From Rhynochetos jubatus (taxonomy: Eukaryota; Chordata; Aves; Eurypygiformes; Rhynochetidae), in contig CM050655.1 in assembly GCA_027574665.1 (NCBI GenBank), positions 992,001 through 1,056,000 of the forward strand: a stretch of DNA of 64,000 nt. The letters run 5' to 3'. Shown piece after piece: positions 9,306 to 21,770 of the stretch (positions are counted from its first letter, which is position 1; every line of letters begins with the position of its first letter). A program made the translations under genes and the position numbers. The notes under the pieces were generated by a model. The model was not told the origin of the DNA. It saw nothing but the letters and a program-made list of their open reading frames with translations, and searched no databases.

Positions 9306-11328
9306 TTGTTTTGGCAGAGCACTGCATGCCTCTTAAGACAGAGCTCTGGATCAGTGGGCAAGTCGAAATCCAGGGGGACACCTTCTCTGTCCTAACTGGC
9401 TCGGAGAGGCTCGAATGCGCGGCTCGTTGAAGCGTCTGCCCGAACACGGACATCTAAAGCAGCACTGTAATGCGACCAAACAGGAAGAGTTAGGAGAGAA
9501 TTTCTTGTCCCTCCTTGCTGCGCCTTTGCAGAGCACTGCGTGCCAGAGCAGCCGGATCGCTGTGTTGCTTGCAATCTCCAGTTCCAACAGTGCCACAGTT
9601 CCTCGGCAACAGAAAGAGCTAGGAAGGAATTGCTTGCGCTGATTTCTCTCGCTGTGCTCTAGCAGTTCGTTCCCTTTTCGGCAGAGCGCGGGACCGCTTG
9701 CAAAGCTTAGAAACAAACCTCTCCCTTTTCCTCCAAAAGGGAAAGAGCTACGAGGGAATTTCTTAGCGAAACCTTGTTTGTTTTGGCAGAGCACTGCATG
9801 CCTCTTAAGACAGAGCTCTGAATCCCCGGGAAAGTCGAAATCCAGCGGGACACCTTCTCTGTGCTAACAGGCTCGGAGAGGCTCGAATGCGCGGCTCGTT
9901 GAAGCGTCTGCCCGAACACGATCTAAAGCAGCACTGTAATGCGACCAAACAGAAAGAGTTAGGAGGGAATTTCTTGTCCCTTCTTGCTGCGCCTTTGCAG
10001 AGCACTGCGTGCCAGAGCAGCCGGATCGCTGTGTTGCTTGCAATCTCCAGTTCCAACAGTGCCACAGTTCCTCGGCAACAGAAAGAGCTAGGAAGGAATT
10101 GCTTGCGCTGATTTCTCTCGCTGTGCTCTAGCAGTTCGTTCCCTTTTCGGCAGAGCGCGGGACCGCTTGCAAAGCTTAGAAACAAACCTCTCCCTTTTCC
10201 TCCAAAAGGGAAAGAGCTACGAGGGAATTTCTTAGGGAAACCTTGATTGTTTTGGCAGAGCACTGCATGCCTCTTAAGACAGAGCTCTGTATCCCCGGGA
10301 AAGTCGAAATCCAGGGGGACACCTTCTCTGTGCTAACTGGCTCGGAGAGGCTCGAATGCGCGGCTCGTTGAAGCGTCTGCCCGAACACGATCTAAAGCAG
10401 CACTGTAATGCGACCAAACAGAAAGAGTTAGGAGGGAATTTCTTGTCCCTTCTTGCTGCGCCTTTGCAGAGCACTGCGTGCCAGAGCAGCCGGATCGCTG
10501 TGTTGCTTGCAATCTCCAGTTCCAACAGTGCCACAGTTCCTCGGCAACAGAAAGAGCTAGGAAGGAATTGCTTGCGCTGATTTCTCTCGCTGTGCTCTAG
10601 CAGTTCGTTCCCTTTTCGGCAGAGCGCGGGACCGCTTGCAAAGCTTAGAAACAAACCTCTCCCTTTTCCTCCAAAAGGGAAAGAGCTACGAGAGAATTTC
10701 TTAGCGAAATCTCGTTTGTTTTGGCAGAGCACTGCATGCCTCTTAAGACAGAGCTCTGTATCCCCGGGAAAGTCGAAATCCAGGGGGACACCTTCTCTGT
10801 CCTAACAGGCTCGGAGAGGCTCGAATGCGCGGCTCGTTGAAGCGTCTGCCCGAACACGGACATCTGAAGCAGCACTGTAATGCGACCAAACAGAAAGAGT
10901 TAGGAGAGAATTTCTTGTCCCTTCTTGCTGCGCCTTTGCAGAGCACTGCGTGCCAGAGCAGCCGGATCGCTGTGTTGCTTGCAATCTCCAGTTCCAACAG
11001 TGCCACAGTTCCTCGGCAACAGAAAGAGCTAGGAAGCAATTGCTTGCGCTGTTTTCTCTCGCTGTGCTCTAGCAGTTCGTTCCCTTTTCGGCAGAGCGCG
11101 GGACCGCTTGCAAAGCTTAGAAACAAACCTCTCCCTTTTCCTCCAAAAGGGAAAGAGCTACGAGGGAATTTCTTAGGGAAACCTTGATTGTTTTGGCAGA
11201 GCACTGCATGCCTCTTAAGACAGAGCTCTGTATCCCCGGGAAAGTCGAAATCCAGGGGGACACCTTCTCTGTCCTAACTGGCTCGGAGAGGCTCGAATGC
11301 GCGGCTCGTTGAAGCGTCTGCCCGAACA
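9306..11328. repeat. Copied block, 11-monomer offset, copy 2
   Basis: Partner of 4120-6142. The apparent lack of differences suggests a recent event, either a large-scale unequal exchange or a gene-conversion tract. Confidence 0.85.
9887..10824. repeat. Two adjacent 469-bp monomers, second occurrence
   Basis: Units at 9887 and 10356 repeat the pair at 4701 and 5170 without a difference that I can see. They belong to the larger copied block 9306-11328. Confidence 0.9.
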
Positions 11329-12712
11329 GGGACATCTGAAGCAGCACTGTAATGCGACCAAACAGAAAGAGTTAGGAGACAATTTCTTGTCCCTTCTTGC
11401 TGCGCCTTTGCAGAGCACTGCGTGCCAGAGCAGCCGGATCGCTGTGTTGCTTGCAATCTCCAGTTCCAACAGTGCCACAGTTCCTCGGCAACAGAAAGAG
11501 CTAGGAAGGAATTGCTTGCGCTGATTTCTCTCGCTGTGCTCTAGCAGTTCGTTCCCTTTTCGGCAGAGCGCGGGACCGCTTGCAAAGCTTAGAAACAAAC
11601 CTCTCCCTTTTCCTCCAAAAGGGAAAGAGCTACGAGAGAATTTCTTAGGGAAACCTTGATTGTTTTGGCAGAGCACTGCATGCCTCTTAAGACAGAGCTC
11701 TGTATCCCCGGGAAAGTCGAAATCCAGGGGGACACCTTCTCTGTGCTAACAGGCTCGGAGAGGCTCGAATGCGCGGCTCGTTGAAGCGTCTGCCCGAACA
11801 CGGACATCTGAAGCAGCACTGTAATGCGACCAAACAGAAAGAGTTAGGAGAGAATTTCTTGTCCCTTCTTGCTGCGCCTTTGCAGAGCACTGTGTGCCAG
11901 AGCAGTCGGATCGCTGTGTTGCTTGCAATCTCCAGTTCCAACAGTGCCACAGTTCCTCGGCAACAGAAAGAGCTAGGAAGGAATTGCTTGCGCTGATTTC
12001 TCTCGCTGTGCTCTAGCAGTTCGTTCCCTTTTCGGCAGAGCGCGGGACCGCTTGCAAAGCTTAGAAACAAACCTCTCCCTTTTCCTCCAAAAGGGAAAGA
12101 GCTACGAGAGTATTTCTTAGCGAAATCTCGTTTGTTTTGGCAGAGCACTGCATGCCTCTTAAGACAGAGCTCTGGATCAGTGGGCAAGTCGAAATCCAGG
12201 GGGACACCTTCTCTGTCCTAACTGGCTCGGAGAGGCTCGAATGCGCGGCTCGTTGAAGCGTCTGCCCGAACACGGACATCTAAAGCAGCACTGTAATGCG
12301 ACCAAACAGGAAGAGTTAGGAGAGAATTTCTTGTCCCTCCTTGCTGCGCCTTTGCAGAGCACTGCGTGCCAGAGCAGCCGGATCGCTGTCTTGCTTGCAA
12401 TCTCCAGTTCCAACAGTGCCACAGTTCCTCGGCAACAGAAAGAGCTAGGAAGGAATTGCTTGCGCTGATTTCTCTCGCTGTGCTCTAGCAGTTCGTTCCC
12501 TTTTCGGCAGAGCGCGGGACCGCTTGCAAAGCTTAGAAACAAACCTCTCCCTTTTCCTCCAAAAGGGAAAGAGCTACGAGAGAATTTCTTAGCGAAACCT
12601 TGTTTGTTTTGGCAGAGCACTGCATGCCTCTTAAGACAGAGCTCTGAATCCCCGGGAAAGTCGAAATCCAGCGGGACACCTTCTCTGTGCTAACAGGCTC
12701 GGAGAGGCTCGA

Positions 12713-13181
12713 ATGCGCGGCTCGTTGAAGCGTCTGCCCGAACACGATCTAAAGCAGCACTGTAATGCGACCAAACAGAAAGAGTTAGGAGGGAATTTCT
12801 TGTCCCTTCTTGCTGCGCCTTTGCAGAGCACTGCGTGCCAGAGCAGCCGGATCGCTGTCTTGCTTGCAATCTCCAGTTCCCACAGTGCCACAGTTCCTCG
12901 GCAACAGAAAGAGCTAGGAAGCAATTGCTTGCGCTGTTTTCTCTCGCTGTGCTCTAGCAGTTCGTTCCCTTTTCGGCAGAGCGCGGGACCGCTTGCAAAG
13001 CTTAGAAACAAACCTCTCCCTTTTCCTCCAAAAGGGAAAGAGCTACGAGAGAATTTCTTAGGGAAACCTTGATTGTTTTGGCAGAGCACTGCATGCCTCT
13101 TAAGACAGAGCTCTGTATCCCCGGGAAAGTCGAAATCCAGGGGGACACCTTCTCTGTGCTAACAGGCTCGGAGAGGCTCGA
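12713..13181. repeat. 469-bp monomer with 3-bp deletion
   Basis: It has the CACGATCTAAAG deletion, plus CAGTTCCCACAG in place of CAGTTCCAACAG. The latter change is also found in units at 15542, 17424, 19784 and 24974. Confidence 0.9.
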
Positions 13182-13865
13182 ATGCGCGGCTCGTTGAAGC
13201 GTCTGCCCGAACACGGACATCTGAAGCAGCACTGTAATGCGACCAAACAGAAAGAGTTAGGAGAGAATTTCTTGTCCCTTCTTGCTGCGCCTTTGCAGAG
13301 CACTGCGTGCCAGAGCAGCCGGATCGCTGTCTTGCTTGCAATCTCCAGTTCCAACAGTGCCACAGTTCCTCGGCAACAGAAAGAGCTAGGAAGCAATTGC
13401 TTGCGCTCTTTTCTCTCGCTGTGCTCTAGCAGTTCGTTCCCTTTTCGGCAGAGCGCGGGACAGCTTGCAAAGCTTAGAAACAAACCTCTCCCTTTTCCTC
13501 CAAAAGGGAAAGAGCTACGAGGGAATTTCTTAGCGAAACCTTGTTTGTTTTGGCAGGGCACTGCATGCCTCTTAAGACAGAGCTCTGGATCAGTGGGCAA
13601 GTCGAAATCCAGGGGGACACCTTCTCTGTGCTAACTGGCTCGGAGAGGCTCGAATGCGCGGCTCGTTGAAGCGTCTGCCCGAACACGGACATCTAAAGCA
13701 GCACTGTAATGCGACCAAACAGGAAGAGTTAGGAGAGAATTTCTTGTCCCTCCTTGCTGCGCCTTTGCAGAGCACTGCGTGCCAGAGCAGCCGGATCGCT
13801 GTCTTGCTTGCAATCTCCAGTTCCAACAGTGCCACAGTTCCTCGGCAACAGAAAGAGCTAGGAAG
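13051..13865. repeat. Copied block, 6-monomer offset, copy 1
   Basis: It matches 15880-16694 at an offset of 2,829 bp, with differences only near 13624 and 13630. Both copies contain the rare GCGCTCTTTTC variant. Confidence 0.75.
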
Positions 13866-14102
13866 GAATTGCTTGCGCTGATTTCTCTCGCTGTGCTCTA
13901 GCAGTTCGTTCCCTTTTCGGCAGAGCGCGGGACCGCTTGCAAAGCTTAGAAACAAACCTCTCCCTTTTCCTCCAAAAGGGAAAGAGCTACGAGAGAATTT
14001 CTTAGGGAAACCTTGTTTGTTTTGGCAGAGCACTGCATGCCTCTTAAGACAGAGCTCTGTATCCCCGGGAAAGTCGAAATCCAGGGGGACACCTTCTCTG
14101 TC

Positions 14103-15409
14103 CTAACAGGCTCGGAGAGGCTCGAATGCGCGGCTCGTTGAAGCGTCTGCCCGAACACGGACATCTGAAGCAGCACTGTAATGCGACCAAACAGAAAGAG
14201 TTAGGAGACAATTTCTTGTCCCTTCTTGCTGCGCCTTTGCAGAGCACTGCGTGCCAGAGCAGCCGGATCGCTGTGTTGCTTGCAATCTCCAGTTCCAACA
14301 GTGCCACAGTTCCTCGGCAACAGAAAGAGCTAGGAAGGAATTGCTTGCGCTGATTTCTCTCGCTGTGCTCTAGCAGTTCGTTCCCTTTTCGGCAGAGCGC
14401 GGGACCGCTTGCAAAGCTTAGAAACAAACCTCTCCCTTTTCCTCCAAAAGGGAAAGAGCTACGAGAGAATTTCTTAGGGAAACCTTGTTTGTTTTGGCAG
14501 AGCACTGCATGCCTCTTAAGACAGAGCTCTGGATCAGTGGGCAAGTCGAAATCCAGGGGGACACCTTCTCTGTCCTAACTGGCTCGGAGAGGCTCGAATG
14601 CGCGCCTCGTTGAAGCGTCTGCCCGAACACGGACATCTGAAGCAGCACTGTAATGCGACCAAACAGAAAGAGTTAGGAGAGAATTTCTTGTCCCTTCTTG
14701 CTGCGCCTTTGCAGAGCACTGCGTGCCAGAGCAGCCGGATCGCTGTGTTGCTTGCAATCTCCAGTTCCAACAGTGCCACAGTTCCTCGGCAACAGAAAGA
14801 GCTAGGAAGGAATTGCTTGCGCTGATTTCTCTCGCTGTGCTCTAGCAGTTCGTTCCCTTTTCGGCAGAGCGCGGGACCGCTTGCAAAGCTTAGAAACAAA
14901 CCTCTCCCTTTTCCTCCAAAAGGGAAAGAGCTACGAGAGAATTTCTTAGGGAAACCTTGTTTGTTTTGGCAGAGCACTGCATGCCTCTTAAGACAGAGCT
15001 CTGGATCAGTGGGCAAGTCGAAATCCAGGGGGACACCTTCTCTGTCCTAACTGGCTCGGAGAGGCTCGAATGCGCGGCTCGTTGAAGCGTCTGCCCGAAC
15101 ACGGACATCTAAAGCAGCACTGTAATGCGACCAAACAGGAAGAGTTAGGAGAGAATTTCTTGTCCCTCCTTGCTGCGCCTTTGCAGAGCACTGCGTGCCA
15201 GAGCAGCCGGATCGCTGTGTTGCTTGCAATCTCCAGTTCCAACAGTGCCACAGTTCCTCGGCAACAGAAAGAGCTAGGAAGCAATTGCTTGCGCTGATTT
15301 CTCTCGCTGTGCTCTAGCAGTTCGTTCCCTTTTCGGCAGAGCGCGGGACCGCTTGCAAAGCTTAGAAACAAACCTCTCCCTTTTCCTCCAAAAGGGAAAG
15401 AGCTACGAG
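14103..15409. repeat. Copied block, 9-monomer offset, copy 1
   Basis: It matches 18345-19651 at an offset of 4,242 bp, with three differences (14605, 14810 and 15219). 14605 is a private CGCGCCTCG change. Confidence 0.75.
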
Positions 15410-15541
15410 GGAATTTCTTAGCGAAACCTTGTTTGTTTTGGCAGAGCACTGCATGCCTCTTAAGACAGAGCTCTGGATCCCCGGGAAAGTCGAAATCCAG
15501 CGGGACACCTTCTCTGTGCTAACAGGCTCGGAGAGGCTCGA

Positions 15542-16010
15542 ATGCGCGGCTCGTTGAAGCGTCTGCCCGAACACGATCTAAAGCAGCACTGTAATGCGAC
15601 CAAACAGAAAGAGTTAGGAGGGAATTTCTTGTCCCTTCTTGCTGCGCCTTTGCAGAGCACTGCGTGCCAGAGCAGCCGGATCGCTGTGTTGCTTGCAATC
15701 TCCAGTTCCCACAGTGCCACAGTTCCTCGGCAACAGAAAGAGCTAGGAAGCAATTGCTTGCGCTGTTTTCTCTCGCTGTGCTCTAGCAGTTCGTTCCCTT
15801 TTCGGCAGAGCGCGGGACCGCTTGCAAAGCTTAGAAACAAACCTCTCCCTTTTCCTCCAAAAGGGAAAGAGCTACGAGGGAATTTCTTAGGGAAACCTTG
15901 ATTGTTTTGGCAGAGCACTGCATGCCTCTTAAGACAGAGCTCTGTATCCCCGGGAAAGTCGAAATCCAGGGGGACACCTTCTCTGTGCTAACAGGCTCGG
16001 AGAGGCTCGA
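15542..16010. repeat. 469-bp monomer with 3-bp deletion
   Basis: Same deletion and same CAGTTCCCACAG variant as the unit at 12713, which lies 2,829 bp to the left. It differs in GTGTTGC for GTCTTGC and in GAGGGAATTTC near the third subrepeat. Confidence 0.9.
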
Positions 16011-16694
16011 ATGCGCGGCTCGTTGAAGCGTCTGCCCGAACACGGACATCTGAAGCAGCACTGTAATGCGACCAAACAGAAAGAGTTAGGAGAGAATTTC
16101 TTGTCCCTTCTTGCTGCGCCTTTGCAGAGCACTGCGTGCCAGAGCAGCCGGATCGCTGTCTTGCTTGCAATCTCCAGTTCCAACAGTGCCACAGTTCCTC
16201 GGCAACAGAAAGAGCTAGGAAGCAATTGCTTGCGCTCTTTTCTCTCGCTGTGCTCTAGCAGTTCGTTCCCTTTTCGGCAGAGCGCGGGACAGCTTGCAAA
16301 GCTTAGAAACAAACCTCTCCCTTTTCCTCCAAAAGGGAAAGAGCTACGAGGGAATTTCTTAGCGAAACCTTGTTTGTTTTGGCAGGGCACTGCATGCCTC
16401 TTAAGACAGAGCTCTGGATCAGTGGGCAAGTCGAAATCCAGGGGGACACCTTATCTGTCCTAACTGGCTCGGAGAGGCTCGAATGCGCGGCTCGTTGAAG
16501 CGTCTGCCCGAACACGGACATCTAAAGCAGCACTGTAATGCGACCAAACAGGAAGAGTTAGGAGAGAATTTCTTGTCCCTCCTTGCTGCGCCTTTGCAGA
16601 GCACTGCGTGCCAGAGCAGCCGGATCGCTGTCTTGCTTGCAATCTCCAGTTCCAACAGTGCCACAGTTCCTCGGCAACAGAAAGAGCTAGGAAG
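15880..16694. repeat. Copied block, 6-monomer offset, copy 2
   Basis: Partner of 13051-13865. It has a private CCTTATCTGT at 16453. The flanking monomers on both sides are related but more diverged, so the original copied tract may have been longer and later patched. Confidence 0.75.
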
Positions 16695-16954
16695 CAATTG
16701 CTTGCGCTGTTTTCTCTCGCTGTGCTCTAGCAGTTCGTTCCCTTTTCGGCAGAGCGCGGGACCGCTTGCAAAGCTTAGAAACAAACCTCTCCCTTTTCCT
16801 CCAAAAGGGAAAGAGCTACGAGAGAATTTCTTAGGGAAACCTTGTTTGTTTTGGCAGAGCACTGCATGCCTCTTAAGACAGAGCTCTGAATCCCCGGGAA
16901 AGTCGAAATCCAGCGGGACACCTTCTCTGTGCTAACAGGCTCGGAGAGGCTCGA

Positions 16955-17423
16955 ATGCGCGGCTCGTTGAAGCGTCTGCCCGAACACGATCTAAAGCAGC
17001 ACTGTAATGCGACCAAACAGAAAGAGTTAGGAGGGAATTTCTTGTCCCTTCTTGCTGCGCCTTTGCAGAGCACTGCGTGCCAGAGCAGCCGGATCGCTGT
17101 GTTGCTTGCAATCTCCAGTTCCAACAGTGCCACAGTTCCTCGGCAACAGAAAGAGCTAGGAAGCAATTGCTTGCGCTGTTTTCTCTCGCTGTGCTCTAGC
17201 AGTTCGTTCCCTTTTCGGCAGAGCGCGGGACCGCTTGCAAAGCTTAGAAACAAACCTCTCCCTTTTCCTCCAAAAGGGAAAGAGCTACGAGGGAATTTCT
17301 TAGGGAAACCTTGATTGTTTTGGCAGAGCACTGCATGCCTCTTAAGACAGAGCTCTGTATCCCCGGGAAAGTCGAAATCCAGGGGGACACCTTCTCTGTC
17401 CTAACAGGCTCGGAGAGGCTCGA
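16955..17423. repeat. 469-bp monomer with 3-bp deletion
   Basis: Carries the CACGATCTAAAG deletion and GAGGGAATTTC. It is preceded by the CCAGCGGGAC variant near 16911, as are the deletion units at 4701, 9887, 12713, 15542 and 24033, so deletion and flanking variant form an extended haplotype. Confidence 0.9.
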
Positions 17424-18344
17424 ATGCGCGGCTCGTTGAAGCGTCTGCCCGAACACGGACATCTGAAGCAGCACTGTAATGCGACCAAACAGAAAGAGTT
17501 AGGAGAGAATTTCTTGTCCCTTCTTGCTGCGCCTTTGCAGAGCACTGCGTGCCAGAGCAGCCGGATCGCTGTCTTGCTTGCAATCTCCAGTTCCCACAGT
17601 GCCACAGTTCCTCGGCAACAGAAAGAGCTAGGAAGCAATTGCTTGCGCTGTTTTCTCTCGCTGTGCTCTAGCAGTTCGTTCCCTTTTCGGCAGAGCGCGG
17701 GACAGCTTGCAAAGCTTAGAAACAAACCTCTCCCTTTTCCTCCAAAAGGGAAAGAGCTACGAGGGAATTTCTTAGGGAAACCTTGATTGTTTTGGCAGAG
17801 CACTGCATGCCTCTTAAGACAGAGCTCTGTATCCCCGGGAAAGTCGAAATCCAGGGGGACACCTTCTCTGTGCTAACTGGCTCGGAGAGGCTCGAATGCG
17901 CGGCTCGTTGAAGCGTCTGCCCGAACACGGACATCTAAAGCAGCACTGTAATGCGACCAAACAGGAAGAGTTAGGAGAGAATTTCTTGTCCCTCCTTGCT
18001 GCGCCTTTGCAGAGCACTGCGTGCCAGAGCAGCCGGATCGCTGTCTTGCTTGCAATCTCCAGTTCCAACAGTGCCACAGTTCCTCGGCAACAGAAAGAGC
18101 TAGGAAGCAATTGCTTGCGCTGATTTCTCTCGCTGTGCTCTAGCAGTTCGTTCCCTTTTCGGCAGAGCGCGGGACCGCTTGCAAAGCTTAGAAACAAACC
18201 TCTCCCTTTTCCTCCAAAAGGGAAAGAGCTACGAGAGAATTTCTTAGGGAAACCTTGTTTGTTTTGGCAGAGCACTGCATGCCTCTTAAGACAGAGCTCT
18301 GTATCCCCGGGAAAGTCGAAATCCAGGGGGACACCTTCTCTGTG

Positions 18345-19651
18345 CTAACAGGCTCGGAGAGGCTCGAATGCGCGGCTCGTTGAAGCGTCTGCCCGAACAC
18401 GGACATCTGAAGCAGCACTGTAATGCGACCAAACAGAAAGAGTTAGGAGACAATTTCTTGTCCCTTCTTGCTGCGCCTTTGCAGAGCACTGCGTGCCAGA
18501 GCAGCCGGATCGCTGTGTTGCTTGCAATCTCCAGTTCCAACAGTGCCACAGTTCCTCGGCAACAGAAAGAGCTAGGAAGGAATTGCTTGCGCTGATTTCT
18601 CTCGCTGTGCTCTAGCAGTTCGTTCCCTTTTCGGCAGAGCGCGGGACCGCTTGCAAAGCTTAGAAACAAACCTCTCCCTTTTCCTCCAAAAGGGAAAGAG
18701 CTACGAGAGAATTTCTTAGGGAAACCTTGTTTGTTTTGGCAGAGCACTGCATGCCTCTTAAGACAGAGCTCTGGATCAGTGGGCAAGTCGAAATCCAGGG
18801 GGACACCTTCTCTGTCCTAACTGGCTCGGAGAGGCTCGAATGCGCGGCTCGTTGAAGCGTCTGCCCGAACACGGACATCTGAAGCAGCACTGTAATGCGA
18901 CCAAACAGAAAGAGTTAGGAGAGAATTTCTTGTCCCTTCTTGCTGCGCCTTTGCAGAGCACTGCGTGCCAGAGCAGCCGGATCGCTGTGTTGCTTGCAAT
19001 CTCCAGTTCCAACAGTGCCACAGTTCCTCGGCAACAGAAAGAGCTAGGAAGCAATTGCTTGCGCTGATTTCTCTCGCTGTGCTCTAGCAGTTCGTTCCCT
19101 TTTCGGCAGAGCGCGGGACCGCTTGCAAAGCTTAGAAACAAACCTCTCCCTTTTCCTCCAAAAGGGAAAGAGCTACGAGAGAATTTCTTAGGGAAACCTT
19201 GTTTGTTTTGGCAGAGCACTGCATGCCTCTTAAGACAGAGCTCTGGATCAGTGGGCAAGTCGAAATCCAGGGGGACACCTTCTCTGTCCTAACTGGCTCG
19301 GAGAGGCTCGAATGCGCGGCTCGTTGAAGCGTCTGCCCGAACACGGACATCTAAAGCAGCACTGTAATGCGACCAAACAGGAAGAGTTAGGAGAGAATTT
19401 CTTGTCCCTCCTTGCTGCGCCTTTGCAGAGCACTGCGTGCCAGAGCAGCCGGATCGCTGTCTTGCTTGCAATCTCCAGTTCCAACAGTGCCACAGTTCCT
19501 CGGCAACAGAAAGAGCTAGGAAGCAATTGCTTGCGCTGATTTCTCTCGCTGTGCTCTAGCAGTTCGTTCCCTTTTCGGCAGAGCGCGGGACCGCTTGCAA
19601 AGCTTAGAAACAAACCTCTCCCTTTTCCTCCAAAAGGGAAAGAGCTACGAG
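18345..19651. repeat. Copied block, 9-monomer offset, copy 2
   Basis: Partner of 14103-15409. The offset of 4,242 bp is the same as that of the separate pair 1852-3433 and 6094-7675, so a nine-monomer spacing occurs twice in domain 1. Confidence 0.75.
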
Positions 19652-21770
19652 AGAATTTCTTAGGGAAACCTTGTTTGTTTTGGCAGAGCACTGCATGCCT
19701 CTTAAGACAGAGCTCTGTATCCCCGGGAAAGTCGAAATCCAGGGGGACACCTTCTCTGTCCTAACTGGCTCGGAGAGGCTCGAATGCGCGGCTCGTTGAA
19801 GCGTCTGCCCGAACACGGACATCTAAAGCAGCACTGTAATGCGACCAAACAGGAAGAGTTAGGAGAGAATTTCTTGTCCCTTCTTGCTGCGCCTTTGCAG
19901 AGCACTGCGTGCCAGAGCAGCCGGATCGCTGTGTTGCTTGCAATCTCCAGTTCCCACAGTGCCACAGTTCCTCGGCAACAGAAAGAGCTAGGAAGGAATT
20001 GCTTGCGCTGATTTCTCTCGCTGTGCTCTAGCAGTTCGTTCCCTTTTCGGCAGAGCGCGGGACCGCTTGCAAAGCTTAGAAACAAACCTCTCCCTTTTCC
20101 TCCAAAAGGGAAAGAGCTACGAGAGAATTTCTTAGGGAAACCTTGTTTGTTTTGGCAGAGCACTGCATGCCTCTTAAGACAGAGCTCTGTATCCCCGGGA
20201 AAGTCGAAATCCAGGGGGACACCTTCTCTGTGCCAACAGACTCGGAGAGGCTCGAATGCACGGCTCGTTGAAGCGTCTGCCCGAACACGGACATCTAAAG
20301 CAGCACTGTAATGCGACCAAACAGGAAGAGTTAGGAGAGAATTTCTTGTCCCTTCTTGCTGCGCCTTTGCAGAGCACTGCGTGCCAGAGCAGCCGGATCG
20401 CTGTGTTGCTTGCAATCTCCAGTTCCAACAGTGCCACAGTTCCTCGGCAACAGAAAGAGCTAGGAAGGAATTGCTTGTGCTGTTTTCTCTCGCTGTGCTC
20501 TAGCAGTTCGTTCCCTTTTCGGCAGAGGGCGGGACCGCTTGCAAAGCTTAGAAACAAACCTCTCCCTTTTCCTCCAAAAGGGAAAGAGCTACGAGAGAAT
20601 TTCTTAGGGAAACCTTGTTTGTTTTGGCAGAGCACTGCATGCCTCTTAAGACAGAGCTCTGGATCAGTGGGCAAGTCGAAATCCAGGGGGACACCTTCTC
20701 TGTGCTAAAAGGCTCGGAGAGGCTCGAATGCGCGGCTCGTTGAAGCGTCTGCCCGAACACGGACATCTAAAGCAGCACTGTAATGCGACCAAACAGAAAG
20801 AGTTAGGAGAGAATTTCTTGTCCCTTCTTGCTGCGCCTTTGCAGAGCACTGCGTGCCAGAGCAGCCGGATCGCTGTGTTGCTTGCAATCTCCAGTTCCAA
20901 CAGTGCCACAAGTTCCTCGGCAACAGAAAGAGCTAGGAAGCAATTGCTTGCGCTGATTTCTCTCGCTGTGCTCTAGCAGTTCGTTCCCTTTTCGGCAGAG
21001 CGCGGGACCGCTTGCAAAGCTTAGAAACAAACCTCTCCCTTTTCCTCCAAAAGGGAAAGAGCTACGAGAGAATTTCTTAGTGAAACCTTGTTTGTTTTGG
21101 CAGAGCACTGCATGCCTCTTAAGACAGAGCTCTGTATCCCCGGGAAAGTCGAAATCCAGAGCGACACCTTCTCTGTCCTAACTGGCTCGGAGAGGCTCGA
21201 ATGCGCGGCTCGTTGAAGCGTCTGCCCGAACACGGACATCTGAAGCAGCACTGTAATGCGACCAAACAGAAAGAGTTAGGAGAGAATTTCTTGTCCCTCC
21301 TTGCTGCGCCTTTGCAGAGCACTGCATGCCAGAGCAGCCGGATCGCTGTCTTGCTTGCAATCTCCAGTTCCAACAGTGCCACAGTTCCTCGGCAACAGAA
21401 AGAGCTAGGAAGCAATTGCTTACGCTAATTTCTCTCGCTGTGCTCTAGCAGTTCGTTCCCTTTTCGGCAGAGCGCGGGACCGCTTGCAAAGCTTAGAAAC
21501 AAACCTCTCCCTTTTCCTCCAAAAGGGAAAGAGCTACGAGAGAATTTCTTAGTGAAATCTCGTTTGTTTTGGCAGAGCACTGCATGCCTCTTAAGACAGA
21601 GCTCTGTATCCCCGGGAAAGTCGAAATCCAGGGGGACACCTTCTCTGTGCTAACAGGCTCGGAGAGGCTCGAATGCGCGGCTCGTTGAAGCGTCTGCCCG
21701 AACAAGGACATCTAAAGCAGCACTGTAATGCGACCAAACAGAAAGAGTTAGGAGAGAATTTCTTGTCCCT
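19053..21770. repeat. Copied block, 11-monomer offset, diverged, copy 1
   Basis: It matches 24243-26960 at an offset of 5,190 bp over 2,718 bp with about seven differences. Both copies share the rare GTGCCAACAGACTC and GTGCTAAAAGGC variants. Private changes in this copy include CGAATGCACGG (20260), TTGCTTGTGCTG (near 20477) and the inserted A near 20910. Confidence 0.8.
20728..21200. repeat. 473-bp monomer with single-base insertion
   Basis: GTGCCACAGTTCC reads GTGCCACAAGTTCC at about 20910, the only one-base indel that I found in the window. The otherwise related unit at 25918 lacks it, so the insertion arose after the block was copied, or is a sequencing or assembly error. Confidence 0.85.

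Larger units (their letters stand above)
1..18367. repeat. Array domain 1: left variant population
   Basis: This part holds eight of the nine 469-bp monomers and nearly all units with GGGACAGC (for example near 732, 2152, 2624, 3564, 6390, 8278 and 9212) and with CCTTGATTG. It lacks the CCAGAGCGAC and CCAGAGAGTCAC variants downstream of the box. The box-less haplotype occurs in 10 of 39 copies here. The right border is gradual and placed by eye. Confidence 0.6.

Noticed and set aside
19702-20415. An unusually long minus-strand frame of 237 codons, again at 24892-25605.
   Set aside because: It arises because GTGCCAAC replaces GTGCTAAC (20234 and 25424), which removes a stop and lets one frame run on into another in the next monomer. 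Both are copies of one duplicated block, so this is not independent evidence of selection.
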